From: DASZHJ01 sp035263705
GTDB taxonomy: Bacteria > Pseudomonadota > Alphaproteobacteria > ATCC43930 > CGMCC-115725
Assembly: GCA_035263705.1 (NCBI GenBank)
Contig: DATFRA010000178.1
Coordinates: 1-19,214, forward strand
DNA length: 19,214 bases
Reading direction: 5' to 3'
In this document: in pieces, positions 8,748 to 14,793 of the stretch
How the letters are laid out: every line of letters begins with the position of its first letter
Position numbering within the stretch: position 1 is the first letter of the stretch
The notes under the pieces: model-generated
What the model saw: only the letters and a program-made list of their open reading frames with translations
Databases searched by the model: none
Told to the model about the DNA's origin: nothing
Made by a program: the position numbers and the translations under genes

Positions 8748-8766
8748 GTAGATCGATTTAATCTAC
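8748..8766. promoter_or_regulatory. Candidate operator upstream of the CmcJ/AsaB-like gene
   Basis: GTAGAT and ATCTAC form a perfect 6-bp inverted repeat around the seven-base spacer CGATTTA, centred about 42 bases upstream of the minus-strand start at 8715. The stretch is AT-rich compared with its surroundings. No cognate regulator is identified. Confidence 0.35.
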
Positions 8767-8777
8767 GCTCCCGATGT

Positions 8778-8795
8778 AGGCCGTTTGTCCGGCCT
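8778..8795. repeat. Small hairpin between GST and oxygenase-like genes
   Basis: AGGCCG and CGGCCT pair perfectly around the loop TTTGTC, in the 129-base gap after the GST stop. It is not followed by a T-run on the minus strand, so a role as terminator of the GST operon is only possible. Confidence 0.4.
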
Positions 8796-8844
8796 TCGCA
8801 AATGAGCTTACCGCATGCCAACGATAAGAAAATGTAGGCCTCGC

Positions 8845-9507
8845 TCACGAAGGCGAGAGGATGCGGTCGCACGCGGCGACCTCATCGGCCACCTTCGTCA
8901 CCGCGGGCCGCGCGCGCACCCGGGCGTACCAGGCTGCGAGTGCGGGATGGCGATCGAGGCTCGGGCCCTTCAGCCGAAGCGCGAACAGCACCGTCATGAA
9001 GAGCGCGATGTCCGCCACCGAGAAGGCGCCGCAGAAATAATCCTGTCCGCCGAGCTGATCCTGCAGCACGCCGTAAAGGCCGCGGATCGCGGCATCGGCT
9101 TGCCGGCCCTCCTCCTCGCGAAGCGCCCGCACCGCAGGGTCGGGATGCCGCGGCTCGGTCCGGAACATCAGGTGCCGCACCTGCGCCAACAGCACCTCGT
9201 CGCCGTAGAGCTCGAGCAGCCGGCAGCGGGCGCGCGCCTTCGCGTCGCGCGGGAAGAGCGGATGATCGGGATAGGCTTCCTCGAGATATTCCGCGATCAC
9301 CGTCGAATCGAACAGCGTGAGGTCGCCGTCCACCAGCACTGGCACCTGCGCCTTGGGATTGGCGGCGAGCACGGCGGGGTGCTTCGGCGAATAGCCTTTC
9401 GCCTGCGTGAACGGCACCATCTCGCGCTCGAAGGCGAGGCCCTTCTCGCCGAGCGCGATCTCCACCTTGCGCGAGAACAGGCTCAGCGGTCCCGAATAGA
9501 GCTTCAT
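8845..9507 (-). CDS. Glutathione S-transferase family protein
   Basis: A 220-residue cytosolic protein with the standard two-domain GST layout. The N-terminal thioredoxin fold (1-80) begins MKLYSGPLSLFSRKV, where Ser9 or Ser12 is the likely glutathione-activating residue, and includes the cis-proline strand AQVPVLVDGDLTLFDSTVIAEYLEE with the glutathione-contacting Asp-Ser pair. The C-terminal helical domain carries the N-capping segment FSVADIALF near residue 165. It probably conjugates or reduces electrophiles; the class and substrate are not clear. The start at 9507 is backed by CGAGGAGACC. It is the last of four closely spaced minus-strand genes, 12 bases after DUF3303. Confidence 0.92.
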   Translation of the reverse strand: MKLYSGPLSLFSRKVEIALGEKGLAFEREMVPFTQAKGYSPKHPAVLAANPKAQVPVLVDGDLTLFDSTVIAEYLEEAYPDHPLFPRDAKARARCRLLELYGDEVLLAQVRHLMFRTEPRHPDPAVRALREEEGRQADAAIRGLYGVLQDQLGGQDYFCGAFSVADIALFMTVLFALRLKGPSLDRHPALAAWYARVRARPAVTKVADEVAACDRILSPS

Positions 9508-9519
9508 GCGGTCTCCTCG

Positions 9520-9792
9520 TCAGAGATGCGGCTCGATCACCTTGCGGGTCTCGGCCGACGGCACCACGGGCACGAACTCGACCTCGACGTGATCGCCCCA
9601 GAACAACATCCACTCCTGCAGCAGCCTGGCGTCGTCGCACTCCATCAGCTGGAAGCAGCGGTCGAAATTCGGCTCGATCCAGCTGTCGACATAGCGAAGC
9701 CCCTCGGGGAGCCCGCGGCCCTTGTCGCGGAAATGGCGGTAAGCCGACTTTGCATCGCGGTTCTTGAACCGCTCGATCAGCATGAACAACAT
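9520..9792 (-). CDS. DUF3303-family small protein
   Basis: A 90-residue protein starting MLFMLIERFKNRDAKSAYRH, with GLRYVDSWIEPNFDRCFQLMECDDARLLQEWM in the middle. This is the recognisable DUF3303 pattern, a ferredoxin-like fold resembling dimeric alpha-beta barrel proteins. The function is unknown. Its start is preceded by AAGGAGGGC, a strong ribosome binding site. It sits 33 bases after the ABM-domain gene and 12 before the GST gene, so cotranscription is very likely. Its fold resembles that of the ABM protein beside it, so both may bind small organic molecules; that is inference. Confidence 0.85.
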   Translation of the reverse strand: MLFMLIERFKNRDAKSAYRHFRDKGRGLPEGLRYVDSWIEPNFDRCFQLMECDDARLLQEWMLFWGDHVEVEFVPVVPSAETRKVIEPHL

Positions 9793-9825
9793 TGCGCCCT
9801 CCTTCTCGGCTGAAACAAGGAGACT

Positions 9826-10116
9826 CTACCCGAGCGGCCGCGAGCGCGTCACATCGAAGGGGTGGTCGATGAGCGCTTCCGCGCGCGCCACGAACGCGAC
9901 GGTGTTCGCGAGATCCGCGTGAACCTGAAAGGCGGCCTCGTCGGTCCAGCGCGAGTGAATATGAAAGAGCCCCGGATCCCGCGTCGATCGATAGGCGTCG
10001 ATCATGAGGCAGCCGCGCTCGCCGCGCGCGAAGCGGATCTGCCTGCCTAGCAGATCAGCGAGCTCGGCCTCCTTGCCCTCGCGGGCATGGAAGCGGGCGA
10101 AGATGAAGAGCTCCAT
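9826..10116 (-). CDS. Antibiotic biosynthesis monooxygenase (ABM) domain protein
   Basis: A 96-residue single ABM domain: MELFIFARFHAREGKEAELADLL, then GCLMIDAYRSTRDPGLFHIHSRWTDEAAFQVHADLANTVAF. This is the ferredoxin-like dimeric barrel of small cofactor-independent quinol monooxygenases (YgiN-like) and related proteins. FHIHSRW and the HADL helix are the typical strand and helix positions. The frame is open up to 10215, but the ATG at 10116 is the start: it follows TTGAGGAGAA, and the added N-terminus would fall in the neighbouring gene. It is the second of the four-gene operon. A role in quinone or aromatic oxidation is plausible. Confidence 0.85.
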   Translation of the reverse strand: MELFIFARFHAREGKEAELADLLGRQIRFARGERGCLMIDAYRSTRDPGLFHIHSRWTDEAAFQVHADLANTVAFVARAEALIDHPFDVTRSRPLG

Positions 10117-10139
10117 GGCGTTCTCCTCAAGACCGCGCG

Positions 10140-10616
10140 TCAGGCGCGCGAGAAATCCATGACCCAGTTGGTCTCCCACATAGAGCCGCCGTCCGCCGAG
10201 AACGCCTGCTCCCACCGGCAGGTCGCATCCGTCGGCCGCGACCAGAGGAAGCGCACGCGGATGGGACGCCCCTCGAACATGTGCTCGGCATGGAAAAGTC
10301 CAACGCCATTCTCGAAGCGGCCCACCATCGGTTGATCGACCATCGCGCGATTACGGCTGTCGAACCAATAGATGCGCCAGGTGCCGCTCCGATCGACGGT
10401 TCGAAGCGTGACGCCGATATAGGGATCGCCCGGCAAGGGGATCTCGTTCTCGTCGATGTTGCCGCCGCCGAGCAGCGGCCGCGCGCTCGACGTGCCCCAG
10501 AAGTCATCCCACTCCGCGCAATTCGCGAGCCGGCGCTTCAAACGATGATGCCGCACGCGCCAGCGGCCCATGAGGAAACCGAAATCGGTAGCGGGAACCT
10601 CTGCTGATTGCGACAT
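10140..10616 (-). CDS. DUF1579/lipocalin-like beta-barrel protein of unknown function
   Basis: A 158-residue soluble protein without a signal peptide. FGFLMGRWRVRHHRLKRRL near the start, GGGNIDENEIPLPGDPYIGVTLR, RIYWFDSRN, VGRFENGVGLFHAEHMFEGRPIRVRFLW and a final WETNWVMDFSR suggest an antiparallel beta barrel in which short Trp-rich strands alternate with turns, as in DUF1579 and related lipocalin-like proteins. Assignment to an exact family is tentative. The ATG at 10616 follows GGAGATG. It heads the four-gene minus-strand cluster and diverges from the HTH-WYL regulator, with 99 bases between them, so it is the likely first target of that regulator. It may bind a hydrophobic ligand; function is not established. 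Confidence 0.75.
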   Translation of the reverse strand: MSQSAEVPATDFGFLMGRWRVRHHRLKRRLANCAEWDDFWGTSSARPLLGGGNIDENEIPLPGDPYIGVTLRTVDRSGTWRIYWFDSRNRAMVDQPMVGRFENGVGLFHAEHMFEGRPIRVRFLWSRPTDATCRWEQAFSADGGSMWETNWVMDFSRA

Positions 10617-10715
10617 TGCGCATCTCCATCGGATCGGGCCGGCGAGCGGCCTCGAACCCGTTCTACGCCTCTATTCCTGCCAACAAGTGTCAGGAATTGT
10701 TGCTATCATTCGGCT
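10617..10715. promoter_or_regulatory. Divergent promoter region of the WYL regulator and the GST operon
   Basis: This 99-base spacer must hold both promoters. TGCCA (10678-10682) and TGTCA (10688-10692) form an imperfect inverted repeat with five bases between, a candidate regulator site. TATCAT at 10704-10709 could be a -10 box, placing transcription start at or next to the regulator's ATG at 10716. There is no convincing -35 for it and no Shine-Dalgarno before that ATG. The minus-strand gene has GGAGATG before its start. Confidence 0.45.
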
Positions 10716-11720
10716 ATGCGCGCGAGCCGGTTGCTGGCGATCCTGATGCGGCTGCAGACCCGCGGCCGGATGACTGCGGAGGCGCTGGCGGCGGAGTTCG
10801 AGGTCTCCGTCCGCACGATCTATCGCGATATCGACCAGCTGAGCGCCGCCGGCGTTCCCGTCTACGCCGACCGCGGCCCCAACGGCGGTTTTGCGCTCCT
10901 CGAGGGCTATCGCACGGAGCTCACGGGGATGACGCCCGCCGAGGCGGAGGCGGTGTTCCTTGCGGGCTTGCCGGGGCCGGCCGCGGAGCTGGGCCTGGGC
11001 GGCGCGCTGGCAGCGGCGCAGTTGAAGCTCAGCGCGGCGCTCCCCGAGCGCACACGGGCCTCCGCCCGCCGGGTCGGCGAGCGGGTCCATCTCGACCCCA
11101 TCGGCTGGTTCCGGAGCGCGGAGGAAGTGCGGCTGTTGCCCGCGATCGCGCAAGCCGTCTGGAACGAGACCTGCCTCGATGTCCGCTACAAGATGGGCGA
11201 GGGCTCGGTGACGCGGCGTCTCAGGCCGCTCGGGCTCGTTCTCAAGGCGGGCGTCTGGTACCTGGTGGCACAGGTGCGTGAGCAGACCCGCACCTACCGC
11301 ATCTCGCAAATGCTCGGCGCCACGCCGAGCGAGGAGCGCTTCACGCGCCCCAAGGGCTTCGATCTCGCGGTCGCCTGGGGCGCGGCGGCGCGCGCCTATG
11401 AGCGCGGCGTCTATCGCGACGAGGCGAAGCTACGCATCTCATCGGCGGGACTCCGTCGGCTCGAGCTCTTGGGTGCACCGGTGGCGCGCGCCGCCGCGGA
11501 GAGCGCGGAGCCAGCGGCCAAGGACGGCTGGTGCCGCGCAACGATCCCGATCGAGTCCATCGACCAGGCGGCGGCCGATCTGCTCCGCCTCGGGACCGAG
11601 GTCGAGGTCCTCGAGCCCACGGCGCTTCGGCGGCGGATCGCCGATCTGGCGGTGGCGGTCTCGCGCGTCTACCGCGCACCGGCGAGAGCGCGTCCTTTCA
11701 AATCTCCATTTCAGGCGTAG
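10716..11720 (+). CDS. HTH-WYL (YafY/DeoR-like) transcriptional regulator
   Basis: A 334-residue DNA-binding protein. Residues 1-60 form the winged helix (RLLAILMRLQTRGRMTAEAL, then VSVRTIYRDIDQLSAAGVPV and GGF in the wing). The WYL domain spans about 142-200, with VRYKMGEGSVTRRLRPLGLV, the name-giving WYL triad at 181-183 and RTYRISQM; the basic residues there bind ligands or nucleic acid. A WCX-like C-terminal domain ends near 320. The ATG at 10716 is chosen because the protein family starts with MRASRLLAIL-like sequence; the 36 residues upstream are unrelated and overlap the divergent gene. Regulators of this type commonly control the adjacent divergent operon and themselves. The effector is unknown. 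Confidence 0.9.
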   Translation: MRASRLLAILMRLQTRGRMTAEALAAEFEVSVRTIYRDIDQLSAAGVPVYADRGPNGGFALLEGYRTELTGMTPAEAEAVFLAGLPGPAAELGLGGALAAAQLKLSAALPERTRASARRVGERVHLDPIGWFRSAEEVRLLPAIAQAVWNETCLDVRYKMGEGSVTRRLRPLGLVLKAGVWYLVAQVREQTRTYRISQMLGATPSEERFTRPKGFDLAVAWGAAARAYERGVYRDEAKLRISSAGLRRLELLGAPVARAAAESAEPAAKDGWCRATIPIESIDQAAADLLRLGTEVEVLEPTALRRRIADLAVAVSRVYRAPARARPFKSPFQA

Positions 11721-11755
11721 ATTACCCATGCCGTCCGAGGGCGAGGGGGACCGCG

Positions 11756-11956
11756 GTGGACTCATTCGGTTACTATGTGATGGTCGCTCTTCTAGTGGCT
11801 GCCACCGCGTACGGTCTCGCCAACAGAGGCAAACCGAAGCCGGCGCTTTCCACTAGTAAGAAGCGGATCGCAACGATCTGTTTTGCGGTCGCAATCGGAT
11901 GCGTCCTGCTGGCGGTAGCGGTCGGCTTGATCTCGCAAAGCGCGCGTCCTCATTAG
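11756..11956 (+). CDS. Small two-helix membrane protein, unknown function
   Basis: A 66-residue frame beginning with GTG: VDSFGYYVMVALLVAATAYG, a polar basic loop NRGKPKPALSTSKKR, then ATICFAVAIGCVLLAVAVGLI and a short tail ARPH. Two hydrophobic helices with a basic loop between suggest an inner-membrane peptide with a cytoplasmic loop. GAGGGGGA lies six to eight bases before the GTG. Base composition is visibly less GC-rich than the neighbours. The frame remains open upstream into the regulator's 3' end, but that part is a shadow. I do not recognise the family. The main doubt is that no relatives could be checked. Confidence 0.5.
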   Translation: MDSFGYYVMVALLVAATAYGLANRGKPKPALSTSKKRIATICFAVAIGCVLLAVAVGLISQSARPH

Positions 11957-12005
11957 CGAGGCAAGCGTCGGCCGGGCTCGCGGCCGCGCTCGCAGGAACC
12001 CACCG

Positions 12006-12707
12006 ATGTCCCACGGCCCGATCAAGGCGCGTCCCTTCGATTTTCCCTACGACAGCAAACTCGATCCGACGCGGCTGGCGCTGCTGGTGATCGACCTGCA
12101 GATCGATTTCGTCTCGCCGGAGAGCTACCTCGCCAAGCGCGGCTATGACACGGCGCCCGTACGCGCTATTTTGCCGACGGTGCGCGCCGTCATTGACGCC
12201 GTGCGGCGCGTCGGCGGCCTCGTGGTCTACACGCGGCAGGGCTACCGCGCCGACCTCGCGGACATGACGCCTTTCGAGCGCTGGCGCCGGAAGCGCGGCG
12301 GCCTCGAGGGCACGCGCTTCCTCGTGCGGGGGTCGCCGGGGTTCGAGATCGCCCCCGAGCTGCCGGTGCTGCCCGAGGACGTGATCGTCGACAAGACCGC
12401 GAACGGCGCCTTCACCTACACCGACCTCGAGCAGGTCCTGCGCGTGCGCCACATCGAGCATCTGCTCTTCACGGGCTGCACCACCGACGTCTGCGTGCAC
12501 TCGACCTTGCGCGAGGCGCACGACCGCAACTTCCAGTGCCTCCTGATCGAGGACGCCTGCGCCAGCGGCGACGCTTACGCGCACGCGGCGGCGGTTCACA
12601 TGGTGACCGTCGAGGACGGCGTCTTCGGCGCGGTGGCGACAGCGGCCGATGTCGTAGCCGGGCTCAGCCGAATTGCCGCGCGCGGACGGAACATTGCACA
12701 ACCATGA
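12006..12707 (+). CDS. Cysteine hydrolase of the isochorismatase/amidohydrolase family
   Basis: A 233-residue cytosolic hydrolase with the complete family triad: Asp30 in LLVIDLQIDF, Lys130 in VIVDKTANGAF and the nucleophile Cys163 in TGCTTDVCVHST, with the preceding non-proline cis-peptide region. The N-terminal extension (PIKARPFDFPYDSKLDPTR) is the form seen in the biuret hydrolase and ureidoacrylate amidohydrolase (RutB-like) branch, so it probably cleaves a small amide or ureide. The neighbours include no other rut or biuret genes, so the substrate is uncertain. The start follows GCAGGAACC. Its stop at 12707 lies directly next to the hairpin repeat that starts at 12708. Confidence 0.9.
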   Translation: MSHGPIKARPFDFPYDSKLDPTRLALLVIDLQIDFVSPESYLAKRGYDTAPVRAILPTVRAVIDAVRRVGGLVVYTRQGYRADLADMTPFERWRRKRGGLEGTRFLVRGSPGFEIAPELPVLPEDVIVDKTANGAFTYTDLEQVLRVRHIEHLLFTGCTTDVCVHSTLREAHDRNFQCLLIEDACASGDAYAHAAAVHMVTVEDGVFGAVATAADVVAGLSRIAARGRNIAQP

Positions 12708-12749
12708 TGCGCCCTTCGACTCGCGCCTTCGGCGCGGCTCAGGATGAGG
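12708..12749 (-). repeat. Hairpin repeat, left half of an inverted doublet
   Basis: On the plus strand it reads TGCGCCCTTCGACT, then the perfect stem CGCGCC-TTC-GGCGCG (12722-12736), then GCTCAGGATGAGG. In the common orientation the loop is GAA. It starts immediately after the hydrolase stop codon and shares its outer ends with the copies flanking the GIY-YIG gene. Confidence 0.8.
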
Positions 12750-12778
12750 GAACAGTGGTGGTGGCTAGGAGAAAAGCG

Positions 12779-12825
12779 CCTCAGCCCGAGCCACGACGCG
12801 AAGCGTCGTGAGTCGAAGGACGCAC
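12779..12825 (+). repeat. Hairpin repeat, right half of an inverted doublet
   Basis: CCTCAGCCCGAGC is followed by the perfect stem CACGACGC-GAA-GCGTCGTG (12792-12810), then AGTCGAAGGACGCAC. The right flank GAGTCGAAGGACGCAC is identical to the copy at 16082-16128. It is inverted relative to 12708-12749 with 29 bases between. It is preceded by GGAGAAAAGCG, and a similar AGAAAG tract precedes the 16082 copy. Confidence 0.85.
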
Positions 12826-12877
12826 AGTAGCCATTGAACGATTTCCTCGCCCAAGATTCTGCCTTACTCTGGTCGCC

Positions 12878-14548
12878 GTGCCCGCGCCGAACTTCACTTC
12901 CCATACATCCACCGACACACTGCCCGACGTCATCGTGATCGGGTCGGGGGCCGCCGCCATGGCGGCGGCGCTCGCGGCGTCCGTGGGCGGCGCCTCCGTG
13001 CTGATCCTCGAGAAGAGCGAGAAGGTCGGGGGCACCAGCGCCATGTCGGGCGGCGGCACCTGGATCCCCGTCAATCATCACGCGCGCGCGGCGGGACTCT
13101 CGGATAGCTCCGAGGAAGTGCTGACCTATCTCCGCGCGGCATCGGCGCCGGGCTGGGCCGAGACGGAGGAGCCGCTCTGGCGCGCCTTCGTCGAGAACGC
13201 GCCCAAGATGCTGGCGTTCGTGGAGCAGCACACGCCGCTCCGCTTCGCGCTCGTCCAGGAGCCGGATCCGCAGGCGGAGCAGCCCGGCGGCAAGACGCTC
13301 GGGCGCATGCTGTCGCCGCAGCCCCTGAGCCGGCGGCTCCTCGGGCCGCTGGCGAAGAAGCTCCGCCGCTCCACGCTGCCGCACCGCTTCACCTATCAGG
13401 AGATGGTCGGGAACGATCCCTACGGCGCGCCGGTGACGGCGGTGCTGCGGCACCTGCCGCAGCTCCTGCATCGGCTGATCACCGACAGCGCGGGCCAGGG
13501 GAACGCGCTGATGATCGGGATGATCCGGGGCGCGCTCGATCGCGGTTGCAAGCTCGAGCTCGGGGCGCGCGTCACCGAGCTCGTGTTGGATCCCGCGAGC
13601 GGCCGGGTCGAGGGCGTCGAGGTCGAGCGGAACGGCAAGCGCGAGCGCCTCACCGCGCGCCGCGGCGTGGTGCTGGCGACCGGCGGCTTCGAGTGGGATA
13701 CCGAGCTCTTCAAGAAGAATTTCCCGGGCCCGCTCGGCTGGCGCGGCAGCCCGCCCACCAACACCGGCGACGGCCAGAAGATGGCGGCCAAGATCGGCGC
13801 CGTCCTCTCGCGCATGGACCAGGCCAACATCTATCCGGTGCTGCCGACCCGCTACGAGGGCAAACAGCACGGCATGCCCGCCCTCTACCAGGCGCATCCG
13901 CACGCGATCGTGGTCGATCGCAACGGCCGCCGATTCGTCAGCGAGTACGACTACAACATCGGCGAGGCGCTCGACCGCCGGGACCCCGCGACGGGCGAGC
14001 CGCTGCATCTCCCATGCTGGGTGATCGCCGACGCGCGGTTCCTCAAGGCGCCGCTGCTCTTCCGCTGGTACGCGCACTACGAGAAGGGCTGGGTGCGCAA
14101 GGCGCCGAGCCTCGAGGCGCTCGCGGCGATGATCGGCCTTCCCGCCGACGGGCTCAAGGCGACGGTCGAGCGCTTCAACGGCTTCGCGCGCGCGGGCCGC
14201 GACGAGGACTTCCGCCGCGGCGAGAGCGTGTGGGAGCGCTACAAGGGACACGTGAAGGCCCACGGCGCGGATGGCGGCGGAAACCCGACGCTTGGCGGCC
14301 TCTCAGAGGCGCCCTTCGTCGCGGTGCCGCTCAACCGCTCGACGGTCGGCACCAAGGGCGGCGCGCGCACCAACGAGAAGGGCCAGGTGCTGCGTTCCGA
14401 CGGCAGCATCATCCCCGGCCTCTATTGCGCCGGAAACGCCATGGCGAACCCGATCGGTACCCGCGCCGTCGGCGCCGGCACCACCATCGGTCCCTGCCTA
14501 ACCTGGGGCTATATCTGCGGGAACAGCCTGCTGCGGGAGAACCGGTAA
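12878..14548 (+). CDS. FAD-dependent oxidoreductase, 3-ketosteroid-dehydrogenase-like (KstD/fumarate reductase flavoprotein family)
   Basis: This 556-residue flavoprotein has the dinucleotide-binding motif VIVIGSGAAAMAAALAA (18-34) ending with Glu45, then KVGGTSAMSGGGTWIP (49-64), typical of 3-oxosteroid delta-1-dehydrogenases and their relatives. VVLATGGFEWD (about 264-274) and the C-terminal FAD segment with GLYCAGNAMANPIGTRAVGAG and GPCLTWGYICG complete the two-part FAD domain; the substrate cap lies between. Such enzymes dehydrogenate steroid or other cyclic ketone rings in the cytosol; no steroid genes are nearby, so the substrate is open. The start is GTG at 12878 and has no visible Shine-Dalgarno; the next start codons would cut into the Rossmann motif. 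The upstream 170 bases are taken up mainly by the repeat doublet. Confidence 0.9.
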   Translation: MPAPNFTSHTSTDTLPDVIVIGSGAAAMAAALAASVGGASVLILEKSEKVGGTSAMSGGGTWIPVNHHARAAGLSDSSEEVLTYLRAASAPGWAETEEPLWRAFVENAPKMLAFVEQHTPLRFALVQEPDPQAEQPGGKTLGRMLSPQPLSRRLLGPLAKKLRRSTLPHRFTYQEMVGNDPYGAPVTAVLRHLPQLLHRLITDSAGQGNALMIGMIRGALDRGCKLELGARVTELVLDPASGRVEGVEVERNGKRERLTARRGVVLATGGFEWDTELFKKNFPGPLGWRGSPPTNTGDGQKMAAKIGAVLSRMDQANIYPVLPTRYEGKQHGMPALYQAHPHAIVVDRNGRRFVSEYDYNIGEALDRRDPATGEPLHLPCWVIADARFLKAPLLFRWYAHYEKGWVRKAPSLEALAAMIGLPADGLKATVERFNGFARAGRDEDFRRGESVWERYKGHVKAHGADGGGNPTLGGLSEAPFVAVPLNRSTVGTKGGARTNEKGQVLRSDGSIIPGLYCAGNAMANPIGTRAVGAGTTIGPCLTWGYICGNSLLRENR

Positions 14549-14585
14549 AGGCCGGTTCACCGGATTCGAATCGCTTCCCTTTTTG

Positions 14586-14671
14586 CGTCATGCCCGGCCC
14601 CGTGCCGTGCATCCACGTTTTCTTGCGAGCCGAAAAAAACGTGGCTGGCCGGGACAAGCCCGGCCATGACG
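14586..14671. repeat. Long palindromic repeat (CGTCATGCCCGGCC type)
   Basis: CGTCATGCCCGGCC at 14586 and CCCGGCCATGACG at 14659-14671 form the outer arms. CCACGTTTT (14613-14621) and AAAAAACGTGG (14634-14644) form the inner stem. GGCCGGGACAAGCCCGGCC near the right end is itself a hairpin. Palindromes of this sequence type are common between genes in alphaproteobacterial genomes. It lies after the flavoprotein stop and may also act as a transcript end, although the only T and A runs are inside the structure. Confidence 0.85.
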
Positions 14672-14735
14672 AGACGAAAAGCATCTAATGCCGATCAATG
14701 GTGCTCGTGCTCGCGCTCTCACCATCTAAAGTTAC

Positions 14736-14764
14736 TTTACAGGTGAGATAACCCGGCCTAGGCT
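14736..14764 (+). promoter_or_regulatory. Candidate sigma-70-type promoter of the binding protein gene
   Basis: TTTACA (14736-14741) and TAGGCT (14759-14764) are separated by exactly 17 bases. Transcription would start near 14771, about 23 bases before the ATG, leaving room for the ribosome binding site AGGGAGG at 14781-14787. Confidence 0.45.
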
Positions 14765-14793
14765 CGGCTTCCTTCAACCGAGGGAGGCGGGTG

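Noticed and set aside
12596..14263. Minus-strand open frame of 555 codons
   Set aside because: It is antisense to the KstD-like flavoprotein, whose own frame has complete FAD motifs; the shadow has none.
13546..14688. Plus-strand open frame of 380 codons overlapping the flavoprotein
   Set aside because: It is out of frame with a well-supported gene, and its product is Arg/Gly-rich. Its end runs through the palindromic repeat.
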